The position numbers were made by a program, and so were the translations under genes. A stretch of DNA of 64,000 nt from JAFECT01 sp963838235. GTDB taxonomy: Bacteria; Pseudomonadota; Alphaproteobacteria; Caulobacterales; Caulobacteraceae. The notes below the pieces were generated by a model. That model had not been told where the DNA came from. It saw only the letters and a program-made list of their open reading frames with translations, and searched no databases. The DNA lies in the NCBI GenBank assembly GCA_963838235.1, contig CAWIQJ010000006.1:682001-746000 (forward strand). Direction: 5' to 3'. This document shows positions 27,299-39,734 of the stretch, one piece after another. Numbering within the stretch: the first letter of the stretch is position 1; each line of letters starts with the position of its first letter.

Positions 27299-27745
27299 AT
27301 GAACCCCGACACCCTGCACGACGTCTTCAACAGCCCCGACGTGGCCGCCTTCTTCGCGGGCTTCCCCCTGGTGCTGCTGCATGCGGGGATCACCCTGGTG
27401 ATCCTGGTCCTGGCCTCGGTGCTCTACGCCCTGACCACGCCCTACAAGGAGATCACCGCCATCCGCGACGGCAACGGGGCGGCGGCCGTGTCCTTCGGCG
27501 GCGTGATCGTAGGCCTGGCCATTCCCCTGGCCATGGCGCTGAACGCGGCCAACACCACGCGCGAGCTCGCCATCTGGGGCGTCGCCACCGCCGTGGTGCA
27601 GCTGCTGGTCTTCCGGCTCACCGACTTCGTGCTGATGGGCCTGCCGTCGCGCGTCTACAACGACGGCGAAGTGCCCGCCGCGGTGCTGCTGGTCGCGGCC
27701 AAGCTCGCCGGCGCCTTCATCATCGCCGCCGCCGTCGCTAGCTGA
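27299..27745 (+). CDS. DUF350 family inner-membrane protein
   Basis: 148 residues with four predicted membrane helices, of the UPF0719/DUF350 family (FGGVIVGLAIPLAMALNAA, then AVVQLLVFRLTDFVL). Function is not established. It is followed after 7 bp by the trypsin-like membrane protein, so the two are probably co-transcribed. Confidence 0.82.
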   Translation: MNPDTLHDVFNSPDVAAFFAGFPLVLLHAGITLVILVLASVLYALTTPYKEITAIRDGNGAAAVSFGGVIVGLAIPLAMALNAANTTRELAIWGVATAVVQLLVFRLTDFVLMGLPSRVYNDGEVPAAVLLVAAKLAGAFIIAAAVAS

Positions 27746-27752
27746 ACACGCT

Positions 27753-28577
27753 ATGGGCTTTCCCAAGCTCCCCGACTGGCTGATCTATCTGACCGTGGTC
27801 GCGAGCATCTGCGCCGTGTCCATGGTGCGCCGCGACTACGCCAATGCGCCGCCCGCGCCGCCGCCGCCCGACGCGCACGAAGGCGATCTGGTGGGGCCGA
27901 ACGCGCCCATCGATCAACTGTCGCTGGTGCAGGCGCCGTCGGGACCGCTGCAGTCGGTGCGCGGCACCGCCTTCGCCGTCGCAGGCCAGGGCCAATGGCT
28001 CACCGCGCGCCACGGCGTGGCCGGCTGTCGCAAGGCCGCGATCCTGATGAGCCGCGATCTCGCCATGCCGGCGACGATCAAGCCGCTGCCCGGCGGCGAT
28101 CTTGCGCTGTTGACCACCCAGGGCGGACCCGCGGGCCTGCCGGTCGGCGCGCATGCGCCGGTCGACGGCGAACGCGCCTATGCGCCGGGCTATCCGCAGG
28201 GCCTGCCGGGCGAGTTGGCGCTGCGCTACCTGGGGACCGATACGCTGAAGGTGCGCGGGCTCGGGACCCAGACGGTGCTGGCCTGGGCCGAGGTCGGCCG
28301 CACCGACCAGCTCGGCGAACAGTTGAAGGGCATCGCCGGCGCGCCGGTGCTCGACGCCCAGGGACGCGTGCTGGGCGTGGTGCTGGCCGCACGCCCGCGC
28401 CGCGGGCGCATCTTCACGACCTCGACACGCACGCTGTCGGCGGCGACCAGGCGATTGGCGCCCGCGCCGGAACAGCCCGAGGGCGAACTGATCAGCGCCG
28501 AGAACTACGGCCGCGTCGCCGACGACCTCCGCCGCGACACCCGCGTGGCGGAGGTGCGGTGTCTGGCGTTCGAGTGA
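27753..28577 (+). CDS. Membrane-anchored trypsin-like protein lacking the catalytic Ser
   Basis: 274 residues: one N-terminal membrane anchor (WLIYLTVVASICAVSMV), a Pro/Ala linker, then an S1-type fold. His87 (LTARHG) and Asp116 (GGDLALL) are in place, but where GxSG is expected the sequence reads GIAGAP, so the nucleophile position (195) is Ala. It therefore probably binds rather than cuts. It lies downstream of the DUF350 gene in the same direction and converges on the M16 cluster with stops adjacent. Confidence 0.75.
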   Translation: MGFPKLPDWLIYLTVVASICAVSMVRRDYANAPPAPPPPDAHEGDLVGPNAPIDQLSLVQAPSGPLQSVRGTAFAVAGQGQWLTARHGVAGCRKAAILMSRDLAMPATIKPLPGGDLALLTTQGGPAGLPVGAHAPVDGERAYAPGYPQGLPGELALRYLGTDTLKVRGLGTQTVLAWAEVGRTDQLGEQLKGIAGAPVLDAQGRVLGVVLAARPRRGRIFTTSTRTLSAATRRLAPAPEQPEGELISAENYGRVADDLRRDTRVAEVRCLAFE

Positions 28578-31421
28578 TTACGCACCGCCCTTGCGCATCG
28601 ACGCCTTGTCCAGGTCCACGTCTGCCGCGGGGATAACCACCACGTCCGGGTGCTCCGCCTCCAGCGCCTTTAAGAACACGCTCGCGTCGCCGACCACCAC
28701 GATCTGTGCCTTCGACGGGTCGAACAACTCCGCGCCGATCTGTTGCACCTGGGCGGGCGTCACCGCCTTCACGTGGTCGGCGTAACGGCCGATCTCGCCC
28801 AGGTCGACGTGGTAGAGCTCAAAGCGGCTCAGCAGGCTCGCGGTGCTTTCCACGGTCTCCAGCGCGCTGTCGAAATCGCCCACCACCGCGGCCTTGCGTG
28901 CGGTGAGTTCGGCGTCGGTGGGCTCAGTGGTTCCGAGCTTGCCCATCTCGGCCACGACCAGGTCGACCACCTGCACGGCGGACTCGTTCTTGGTCGAGGT
29001 CGACGCGACCAGCGGGCCGGGCGCACGGCGGAAATCGATCCGGCTGCCGGCGCCGTAGGACAGGCCGCGCTTGATGCGAATCTCCTCGTTCAGCCGGCCG
29101 GAATAACCGCCGCCCATGACGGTCGCCGCGACCAGCGCCGGATAGAAGCGCGGATCGTCGCGCGCGATGGCGATGCGGCTGACGATCACCGCCGCCTGTC
29201 CCGAGTGCGGCAGGTCGATCACCACGATGCGCGGCGCGGGCGCGGGCCCGACCGGATCGGGCGCCTTGGGCGCTGAGCCGGCCGCAGGTTTCCAGTCGCC
29301 GAACAGATGCTCCGCCAGGGCAAAGCCCTGCTCGGGCGTGAGGTCTCCGGCCAGCACCAGGGTCGCGTCGTCCGGACGCCACCAGCCCGCGTGGAAGCGC
29401 GCCACGTCGTCGTGGGTCAGCTTGGCGACCGACGCCGCGGTCCCCGAACTCGGTTCGCCGTAGGGCGCGCCGCCATAGACCGCGCGACCGGCGACCAGAT
29501 CGCCCAGGCGGGTGGGATCGCCCATCGCCACCTGGATGCCGGCCAGGGTCTGCTGGCGCGCGCGCTCCAGTTCGTCGGGCGCGAACACCGGATTGCGCGC
29601 CACGTCGGCGAAGATGCTCATCGCCGGATCGAGCTCGTCGCGCTTGATGACCAGGCTGAGGGTCGATCCGTCGTAGCCCGAGCCCGCGTCGATCTCACCG
29701 CCGAGGGATTCGATCTGGCGTGCGATGTCCTCGGCCGAGCGTGTGGTCGTGCCCTTGGTCATCAGGGTCGAGGCCATGTCGGCGACACCCGGCAGGTGTT
29801 GGGGATCGGCGGCGGCGCCGGCGGCGGCGGTCATCTCCGCGCTCACCAGCGGCACGCCGTGCAGCGGCGCCACGATCACGCGCAGGCCGTTGGCGAGGGT
29901 CTTCTCGTGCGTCTCGACCGCAGGCGGTGCGACCGGCGCGCCGGCCGCCGGTGTTTTTTGGCGCTCGGCTTCGGGCGCCGCCTCGACGATGCGCATGTCG
30001 GCGGGGCGGGTGAGCGTTTGGGCCTGGATGGTCGCGGCGGGCGCGAGCGGCTTGAAGCGGGCGGGCGTCTTGTCGTCGCCCTGATAGTCGACGGTGACAC
30101 GCCGGTCATCGGCCAGGTACTGGCGCGCGACGCGCTCAACGTCCGCGGCGGTGACCGCCTGCACGTCGGAGACCAACCGGTTCACCTTCGAGGCGTCGCC
30201 GTAGAGCACGATGGCGGTTTCCAGTTCGTCGGCCTGGCCGAGCACGGTCTCGCGCTGGCGCAAGGTGTCGGTGACCAGCTGGTTCTTCGCCCGAGCGAGT
30301 TCGGCGTCGCTGACCGGCTCATCGCGCAGGCGCTTCAGGTCGGCGAGGATGGCGTGCTCGCCTTCCTGCGGCGTCTTGCCTTCCGACAGGATGGCGCCGA
30401 TGGCGTAGGCGCCGGGTTGCTGGCGCAGTTCCTGGAAGCTGAACGCCTCCTGGGCGATCTGCTGCTTGTAGACGAGGTCGCTATAGAGCCGCGAACTCTC
30501 GCCCTTGCTGAGGATTGCGTCGAGCACGATCAGCGCGGCCATGTCCGGGCTCGACGCGGGCGGGAACGGATAGCTCATCAGCACCGCCGGCAGCGGCGTG
30601 TTGGGCTCGTAGTCGGCGAAGGTTCTGGGCTGCGTGCGCACCGGTTCGACCGCGGTCACCCGCGGGATCGGGCCTGAGGGCTTGGCGATCGGGCCGAAGT
30701 ATTGGTCGATCCAGGCGTCGAGCTGCGCGGGATCGAAGTCGCCCACCACCACCAGCACCGCGTTGTCGGGCCGGTAGTAGGTGGCGTGGAACGCCTGCAC
30801 GTCGGCCAGCGTCGCGGAATCGAGGTCGGCGATGGAGCCGATGCCGGGCCGGCCGTAGGGGCTCACGTCAAAGGACGCTTCAGCGAGGTCGAGGCCGAAC
30901 AGGCGGCCGTAGGGCTGGGCCAGAATCCGCTGGCGCAGCTCCTCTTTCACCACGTCGCGCTCGGATTTAAAGTTGGCCTCGTCGACCACCAGCGAACCCA
31001 TGCGCTCGGCCTCGGCCCACAGGATGGTCTTCAGATAGTTGGCCGGAACCACCTCGTGGTACTCGGTATAGTCGTCGTTGGTCGAGGCGTTGTTGTTGCC
31101 GCCGACATCCTCGGTGATGCGGTCGAAATATTCCGCCGGCATGTCGCGCGTGGCCTTGAACATCATGTGTTCGAACAGGTGCGCAAAGCCCGAGCGGCCG
31201 ACCGGGTCGTCCTTGGAGCCCACCTGATACCAGACCTGCACCGCCACGTTCGGCGAGCGCGTGTCGCGCACGGCGTAGACCTTCAGGCCGTTGGCCAGGA
31301 CGCGGTAGTCGTAGTGCACCGGCGCCACGACGACGGGCGCCGCCGCGGGTTGCGCAGCGGCGGACACGGCGAAGCTGGAGATGAGCAAAGCCATCCAGGC
31401 GACCAGCGAAGCGAGCCTCAT
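28578..31421 (-). CDS. Secreted M16 family metallopeptidase (pitrilysin type), copy A
   Basis: 947 residues with a signal peptide (VAWMALLISSFAVSAAAQP). Inverted zinc motif His81-x-x-Glu84-His85 (HLFEH) in the first half; a second M16 half without the motif begins near KTLANGLRVIVAPLHG. This is the usual layout of one-chain M16 enzymes acting on peptides in the periplasm. ATG 31421 has a strong AAGGAGG site. Third of three tandem M16 genes. Confidence 0.9.
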   Translation of the reverse strand: MRLASLVAWMALLISSFAVSAAAQPAAAPVVVAPVHYDYRVLANGLKVYAVRDTRSPNVAVQVWYQVGSKDDPVGRSGFAHLFEHMMFKATRDMPAEYFDRITEDVGGNNNASTNDDYTEYHEVVPANYLKTILWAEAERMGSLVVDEANFKSERDVVKEELRQRILAQPYGRLFGLDLAEASFDVSPYGRPGIGSIADLDSATLADVQAFHATYYRPDNAVLVVVGDFDPAQLDAWIDQYFGPIAKPSGPIPRVTAVEPVRTQPRTFADYEPNTPLPAVLMSYPFPPASSPDMAALIVLDAILSKGESSRLYSDLVYKQQIAQEAFSFQELRQQPGAYAIGAILSEGKTPQEGEHAILADLKRLRDEPVSDAELARAKNQLVTDTLRQRETVLGQADELETAIVLYGDASKVNRLVSDVQAVTAADVERVARQYLADDRRVTVDYQGDDKTPARFKPLAPAATIQAQTLTRPADMRIVEAAPEAERQKTPAAGAPVAPPAVETHEKTLANGLRVIVAPLHGVPLVSAEMTAAAGAAADPQHLPGVADMASTLMTKGTTTRSAEDIARQIESLGGEIDAGSGYDGSTLSLVIKRDELDPAMSIFADVARNPVFAPDELERARQQTLAGIQVAMGDPTRLGDLVAGRAVYGGAPYGEPSSGTAASVAKLTHDDVARFHAGWWRPDDATLVLAGDLTPEQGFALAEHLFGDWKPAAGSAPKAPDPVGPAPAPRIVVIDLPHSGQAAVIVSRIAIARDDPRFYPALVAATVMGGGYSGRLNEEIRIKRGLSYGAGSRIDFRRAPGPLVASTSTKNESAVQVVDLVVAEMGKLGTTEPTDAELTARKAAVVGDFDSALETVESTASLLSRFELYHVDLGEIGRYADHVKAVTPAQVQQIGAELFDPSKAQIVVVGDASVFLKALEAEHPDVVVIPAADVDLDKASMRKGGA

Positions 31422-31541
31422 GAAACCTCCTTGAAACATGACGTAAGACTTAGCACTCGCGGGGGTGCGAACAAGGCCCGAGCGCGCGCGGAAAAGTCCG
31501 CTCTTGCAACTCACCATGCGCTCAAACGCCAGGCCCCGGAA

Positions 31542-34488
31542 TCAGCGCGACGCCGGCGCTTTCGCGCCGATCGACGCAGTCGTCCCCGGCGGCGCCGGGG
31601 TGGCGATGACGATGATCGGCGCCGGGGTCAGCCAGGTCTTGGCGTAGCGGTTCACGTCGTCGAGCGTCACCGATTCCATGTCGGCCTTGTAGTCGATGAA
31701 CTCGCGCAGGATCTCGTAGTTGCCGGCCGAGCCGTCGAGGCCGCCCGCCCACCAGTCTATGTCCTCCATCCGGTTGGGAATGGAATCGAGCAAGGGTTTG
31801 CGCGCGGCCTCGAAGGCCTCCTGGGTTATCCCGTGCGCGGCGAGGTCGGCGGTGGTTTCGCGCGCCGCCTCGGCGACCGCGTTGGCGTCGGTGGCGGTGG
31901 TCTCGATCACCGCATTGATCGCGCCCTGGTCGGCCGCGTCGGGCGAGGCCATCGAGACCTGCGGCGCATAGCTCTTGCCCATCTGGGTGCGCACGCGGTG
32001 GCGGATCGCATCGTCCATCACCGCGGTGAGGACGTTCAGCGCATATTCCTCGCGCCGCCGCTTCGGCTCGGCCACATAGAGCGGCCACAGCAGCGAAACC
32101 ACCGCCTTGTCCTCGCTGCTTTGGTAGGTCGTGTGGATCACCGGCGGCGCGACCTTGGGATAGCGCAGGAAGAAGGTGTCGGGCCGCACCCGGTCGGTCG
32201 CGGCGCGCGCGGGCAGGGCGCCCAGGGTGCGCGCCACCGCGTCCACCGCGTGGTCCTCGGTCACATCGCCCACGATGGTCACTTCCAGCGGCGCCTGGGT
32301 CAGGGCCGGCTTGAACAGGCGCTGGAAGGTCGCCGCATTGATCGCCAGCAGTTGCTCGCGCGGCGGCGTGACATAGACGCCGTCCGGCGCCACGGCGAGG
32401 TTCAGCGCCTGCGAGACGGCGAACTCGGGCGAGGTCTTGGCCGCGCGTTCCATCAGGTCCACCGCCGTCGGCAGCTTGGCGTCGATGGCGTGGTGGAAGC
32501 CGGGGTCGGTCACGAAGGCGCCCAGGATCTGCATCTCGACGTCGAGATCGGTGGGGTTGGTGTTGCCCTGCAGCACGAAGGCGTCGTCGAGAATGTTGAA
32601 GTCCGCGCCCCAGCCGTGGTCGTTGAACAGGCGACGGATGGTCTCCGCGTCGTGCTTGCCGAGGCCGCCCTCGACGAACAGCTGCGAGCCGAGTTCGGCG
32701 GCGTAATAGTCCTTGTTCGGAATCTCGCGCCGGCCCGCGCCGAAGCGTACGCGCACCTCGATCTTGTCCTGGCTCGAGGTCAGGCGCTTGAAGTTCAGCA
32801 CCACGCCGTTGGCGAAGGTGACGCGCACGAAGCCGGGGTCGGCGATCTCGCTGCGCGAGGCGACCTTCCCGGAGGGACCGAAGTCGGCGTAGGCCCATTT
32901 GGCGGCCTGCACCGGGGTCAGCGCCGGCGGCGCGGGGGCGGCGAGGTCGGCGCGGTAGGCGGTCTTCACCGCGGTCGCATCGACGCCGTTCGGGGTCGAG
33001 ATCATCAGATAGGGCCCCGCCCCCGCCCAGTCGCGGCGGAAGGCGGCGTCGATGTCCTTTTCACTCAGGCCCGCGTCGGCGCGGTCGAGGATGCGAAAGC
33101 GCTCCCTGGGCGTGGCGATCACGTCGCCCTGGACCTCTTCGTTCAGGATGCGTTCGGCGAGCACGGCCGAGGGCGTCGCACGCGAGCTGTCGGCGGCGGC
33201 GCGGTATTCCGCGCGGATGCCCTCGAGCGCGCGCCCGACCTCGTCGGAGGTGGCGCCGTGCGCCTGCAGGCGGCTTATCTCGGTCAGGGCGGCGGACAGG
33301 CCGCCCTTCCAGTCGTCCTTCAACGGCAGCACGTCGAGGCAGCTGTAGAGCGCCTCTTTGTCGGCCTCGTGTTCGCCGACGTCGGCGCGGCCGAAGGGCG
33401 GATCGTCGCTGCCGCTGAGCGCGCGCATGCGTTCGTTGAGCACATCGCGCCACAGCCGCCGTTCGAGCAGCAATCGTGCGCGTGCGACCGTGTCGGGAAC
33501 CTCTTCGTCGTCGCGACGGCCATAGCAGAGGTCGACGCTCGCCGGCAGATAAGGTTGCGCCGAGGTCAGCACCTCGAAACCGCGCGACAGGTTGGGCTTG
33601 GAGAGGGGCACGCGCGGCGGCTCCGGCGTCGCCGGTTTCCACGAGCTGAAGGTGTCGATGACGCGCTTCTCCAGCTCGTCGACCGGCAGGTCGCCGACCA
33701 CCACCACATAGCTGTCGTCGGGCCGGTACCAGCGCTGGTAGAAGCTGCGCAGCTTGGCGGCGTCGAGGCTCTTGATCGAGTCCGGCGTGCCGAGCGGATC
33801 GTGGTCGGTGGAGCGCAGCTCCGGCGCCAGGAATTTCTGCACCGCCTCGGACCAGGTGCGCGCGGGTCCGCGCGAACGGTTGTCCTCGGCCAGCACCACG
33901 CCGCGTTCGCGATCGGCGGCGGCGGGATCGAGGGTCAGGCCGTCGGCGATGTCGCGCAGCCAACCGAAGGCGAGATCGAGCTTGGCCTTGTCCACTTCCG
34001 GAATGTCGAGCTGATAGGTGGTGCCGAACAGGCCGGTCTCCGCGTTCTGGTCGCGGCCGAACTGCACGCCCTGGGCGCCGAACAGGCTGTCGAGCTGGCC
34101 GCCGGGAATGTTGCGTCCGCCGTTGAACGCCATGTGTTCGAGGAAGTGGGCGACGCCGCGCTCGTCGTCGTGCTCCTCATAGCTGCCGGTCTTCACGTGG
34201 AATTGGAACGAGATCGCGCGCGCCGGGGCCGAGGCCGACATCACCGCATAGTGCATCCCGTTGGGCAGGACGCCCGAACGGACCGTGGGGTCCGGCTGAA
34301 CCGCCTCGGGGTCGCGCACGGTGTTGCGGTCGCTGGGGGCCGCGGCCTGGGCGCGCCGAATGGCCGGCTGGGGCGGCGCTACCCTGGTTCTGCGCCAGCC
34401 CCGCGGAGGCAAAAGCCATCGAAGACGCTGCCAAGGCGGCGACCAGATACAATCCACGCACGAAAAATCCCCGATCCGACACGTTCAC
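31542..34488 (-). CDS. Secreted M16 family metallopeptidase, copy B (frameshifted as written)
   Basis: About 981 residues after correcting one extra base near 34362-34383. The signal peptide (LYLVAALAASSMAFASAGLAQN) is read from GTG 34488; the body continues in the neighbouring frame from about APPQPAIRRAQ. HFLEH is the zinc site, and a second M16 half starts near TFANGVVLNFKRL. The start codon is 29 bp from copy C's stop, so these are one operon. It resembles copy C (shared RSGVLPNG/RQGVLPNG, EEHDDERG/EEEDDERG) more than copy A. Confidence 0.85.
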
Positions 34489-34517
34489 GCGACCTTATAG
34501 GGCCGATGATCGCGGCG

Positions 34518-37385
34518 CTAGCGAGGCGACGAAGCACCCTCCGGCGCCACGGTTGTGACCAGGGGCGGTCGGCTTAACCACGTCGCGGCCGCCTTGCGCA
34601 CCTCGTCCAGGGTGATCTCACGGTAGAGGCGCTGCTGATCCGTCGCGTCCTTCAGCGGGGTCGGATCGGCGGCGGAGCCGTCCATGGCCTCGAGCCACCA
34701 GAGATTGGTCTGCCGACGCGTGTCGAGCGCGGTCAGCAAGGGTTGCCGCGCGCGTTCCAGCATATCGGTTGTGATGCCGTCGGGCGCCGCGAGCTTCTGC
34801 GCCGACTTGACGATCTCGGACGCGACCGCGTCGAGGTCGTCGGGCGCGGTCTCGACGGTGGCGACCACAAAGGCCTGGTCGGCGCGGTCGGGCGCCTGGA
34901 CCGAGACCTGCGGCGTATAGGTCTTGCCCAGGGCCTGGCGGACGCGATGACGCAGTTCGTCGGACAGCACGCGCGCGGCGAGGTTGATCGCATAGTCTTC
35001 GCGCCGCTTCGACGGATCGCTCTCGAATAGCGGCCAGACCACCCCGGCCAGTGCCTTCTCCTTCGGCCCCTCGTGCGTCGCCCGCACGGTTGGCGGCAAG
35101 GTGGCGGGAAAGACCAGGAAGCGCGTGTCGGCGCGTGCGCGGTCGGTGGGCTTGCGCACGGGCAGGGCGCCCAGGGTTTGCGACAGCAGGTGCACAGCGG
35201 CCGCCTCGTCCACGTCGCCGACGATGGTCACTTCCAGCGGCGCATCGACCATGGCGCCCTTCAACAGGCGCGCAAAGTCGGTGGATTTGAGCGACTTCAG
35301 ACTGTCCTTGGGCGGCAACAGCGACGGGTCCTCAGGATCGACCGCGCGGCGGAAGCCCTCGGCGAACATCGAGGACGGCGTCGAGCGAATGCGTCGGAAG
35401 GCGTCCTCGACCGCGGTCGGCACGCGCGCATCCACGTTTGGCCTAAAGCCCGGGTCGGTGAGATAGGCCGAGAGAATCTGCAACTCGTTCTGGAACGCCG
35501 CCGGCGTGGTTAGGGCGCGCAGTTCGAACGCGTCGGTCTCGATGTCGAGCGACGGCTGCCAGTTCTCGTCGGAGAACAGACGCCCCAGGGTATCCGCGTC
35601 GAACCGCCCGAGTCCGCCCTCGACGAACAGGCCGGCGGCGAACTGGGCGGCGGTCACCTGGTCGTTCGGAATCTCGCGCCGCCCGGCGCCGAAGCGCACT
35701 CGCGCCACGATCAGGTTCTTTTGGAACGCGGTCTGTTTGAAGTTCACCACCACGCCGTTGGCGAAGGTCAGGCGGGTGAAGCCGGGGTCGGCGATCGCCT
35801 CGCGCTTCACCACCGATCCAACGGGCCCGAAACTCGTGTACGACCAGGTCTCCGCCTTGGGCGGCTGGTAGGCGGCGGGCGCCGGCTCGGCGGCAATGGC
35901 CTTCCAGGCGTCGCGCACCGCGTCGGAGTCGGGCGCTTTCGGCGCGACCACCGAGATCAGCGGGCCGTTGCCGGACCAGTCGAGGGCGAACTCCTCGCGC
36001 AGCAACTGCGGCGTGATGGTCTTGGCCGCGGTTTCGAAGTCCTTCAACTTCTCCGCCGGACTGGCGACGACGTCGCCGCTCAGAATGTCGTTCTGGATCG
36101 AGGTCGCCAGGGCCGCGGAAAAGCGCGTGCCGGCGGAGGAGCTTCCGCTCTGGTAGTCCGACCGCTCGTCGGCGACGGCGCGGTCGAGCTCGTCCTGCGT
36201 GGGACCATGGAGCGCGAAACGGCGCAGTTCGTTTGACGCCGCCTCCAGCGCCGGCTTCCACTGGTCGTCGAGCGGCGCGATCTGCAGACACGCCTGCGCC
36301 GCCTCGCGGCCGCCTTCGAAATTCACCGCCGCGCGCAGGAACGGCGGCGTGTCCTGGGCCGCCAGGCGCGACAGCCGCTCGTCGAGGATGCGTTTCCACA
36401 CGGCGCGCAACGTCACCCAGCGCAGCCGCCGCACCGTGCGCAGCGACACGTCGTCGGGCGCGCGCAACTTGCACACACTGACCCCGCTCGCCAGTTGCGG
36501 TTCGGACGTCGTGAGCACGTCGAGGCCGCGATCGGGGTCGGGCCGGTTGCGCGGCGGCCGGGTGGGCTCGGAGCCCTTGCCGGTCCACGACCCGAAGGCG
36601 TCCTTCACCCGCTTTTCCAGATCGTCGACGCCGGCGTCGCCGACCACCACCACCACGGCGTGCTCCGGCCGATACCAGCGGTCGTAGAAGGCGCGCAGCC
36701 GCGCCGAGGTCATGGTCGAAACACTCTCCACCGTGCCGATCGGCACGCGGGTGGGCGAGCGCAGGCCCTTCTGGCGAAACTCGTCGACCGCCGTGCGCAG
36801 CTGTTGCGCGGGACTGAGCCGCGCTTCGCGTTCCGACAGGATCACGCCGCGCTCGCGCTCGACCGCGGCTTCGTCGAGGGTGTCGCCGTCGCCGATGTCG
36901 CGCACCCAGCGAAAGGCGAGATCGAGTTTCTTGTCGTCGGAATCGTTCAGGTCTAGCTGGTATTCGGTCACCGACAGACTGGTCTCGGCGTTCTGGTCGC
37001 GCCCGAAGCCCACGCCCATGTCGGCGAACACCTGGTCGAGCGACCCCGGCGGAAAGTGCGCGCTGCCGTTGAAGGCCATGTGTTCGAGAAAGTGCGCCAG
37101 CCCGCGCTCGTCGTCTTCCTCCTCATAGCTCCCGACCAGCAGCGCGAAGCGGACCGAGACGGAGCCCGTCGGCGTGGCGTTATGCATCACCGCATAGCGC
37201 AGCCCATTGGGCAGTACGCCCTGGCGCACGTCGGAATCCGGCAGGATCGGCCCCAGGTCGGCCATCGCCGCGGCGGCGGGTTTCGCCGGCGCCGCCTGGG
37301 TCGCGCGCCCACAAACGGCCGCCATCGCGAGCGCCAAGACGCCCGCAACGGCTCGCTTCCCCGGCGAAAATGGTCCCCTCGACAT
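34518..37385 (-). CDS. Secreted M16 family metallopeptidase, copy C
   Basis: 955 residues with a signal peptide (AGVLALAMAAVCGRATQA). Zinc motif His98-FL-Glu101-His102, then ERERGVILSE with the third ligand, and a second half (LTFANGVVVNFKQ). First gene of the three-gene M16 cluster. ATG 37385 is preferred over GTG 37388. B and C look like a local duplication. Confidence 0.9.
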   Translation of the reverse strand: MSRGPFSPGKRAVAGVLALAMAAVCGRATQAAPAKPAAAAMADLGPILPDSDVRQGVLPNGLRYAVMHNATPTGSVSVRFALLVGSYEEEDDERGLAHFLEHMAFNGSAHFPPGSLDQVFADMGVGFGRDQNAETSLSVTEYQLDLNDSDDKKLDLAFRWVRDIGDGDTLDEAAVERERGVILSEREARLSPAQQLRTAVDEFRQKGLRSPTRVPIGTVESVSTMTSARLRAFYDRWYRPEHAVVVVVGDAGVDDLEKRVKDAFGSWTGKGSEPTRPPRNRPDPDRGLDVLTTSEPQLASGVSVCKLRAPDDVSLRTVRRLRWVTLRAVWKRILDERLSRLAAQDTPPFLRAAVNFEGGREAAQACLQIAPLDDQWKPALEAASNELRRFALHGPTQDELDRAVADERSDYQSGSSSAGTRFSAALATSIQNDILSGDVVASPAEKLKDFETAAKTITPQLLREEFALDWSGNGPLISVVAPKAPDSDAVRDAWKAIAAEPAPAAYQPPKAETWSYTSFGPVGSVVKREAIADPGFTRLTFANGVVVNFKQTAFQKNLIVARVRFGAGRREIPNDQVTAAQFAAGLFVEGGLGRFDADTLGRLFSDENWQPSLDIETDAFELRALTTPAAFQNELQILSAYLTDPGFRPNVDARVPTAVEDAFRRIRSTPSSMFAEGFRRAVDPEDPSLLPPKDSLKSLKSTDFARLLKGAMVDAPLEVTIVGDVDEAAAVHLLSQTLGALPVRKPTDRARADTRFLVFPATLPPTVRATHEGPKEKALAGVVWPLFESDPSKRREDYAINLAARVLSDELRHRVRQALGKTYTPQVSVQAPDRADQAFVVATVETAPDDLDAVASEIVKSAQKLAAPDGITTDMLERARQPLLTALDTRRQTNLWWLEAMDGSAADPTPLKDATDQQRLYREITLDEVRKAAATWLSRPPLVTTVAPEGASSPR

Positions 37386-37446
37386 CACGCCGCGGACTTA
37401 ACCGCGCCGATGGGGCGCCGTCCACCCACGGAGGCGAAGCAAGAAA

Positions 37447-37676
37447 GAGAGTCCACGGACCACACGGAAATCACGGAAAGAAGAAGAGGCCCACGAAAAG
37501 CACGAAGATCTCGCGCTTTCAGCGCGAACTCCCGGCGCGAAGCGCCATTTAATGACAGCGCCTTCGGCGCAGGAAAGTCTGACCCGTTCGTGCTTTTCGT
37601 GTTTTTCGTGGCCAATCTTTGACGAGCGCGACGCCGGCCCCAGCGTCCGTGTTTTCCGTGTGGTCCGTGGACTCTC
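37447..37676. repeat. Dispersed intergenic inverted-repeat element, copy 2
   Basis: Perfect 24-bp terminal arms: 37447-37470 (starts GAGAGTCCACGGACC) and 37653-37676 (ends GGTCCGTGGACTCTC). The interior contains GGCCCACGAAAAGCACGAA and CGTTCGTGCTTTTCGTG, as in copy 1, though loops differ. It fills the acs to M16 gap (37386-37695). Confidence 0.85.
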
Positions 37677-37695
37677 TTTTCTCGCGCGGGGGGCG

Positions 37696-39633
<1,938 letters not shown>

Positions 39634-39734
39634 GGGCTGCGCCTCCGATTGCGCTCTAACTGGATGGGCAGTATCCGAAGCGACCGCCCCTTCGCAATGG
39701 GACCAATCCGGCTCCCGCGTCCCGAGGACTTCAG

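Noticed and set aside
30702..34577. A 1291-residue open frame on the plus strand across the M16 genes
   Set aside because: It is antisense to two clear M16 peptidases and rich in His, Arg and Gly from GC-rich third positions; no motif or ribosome site supports it.
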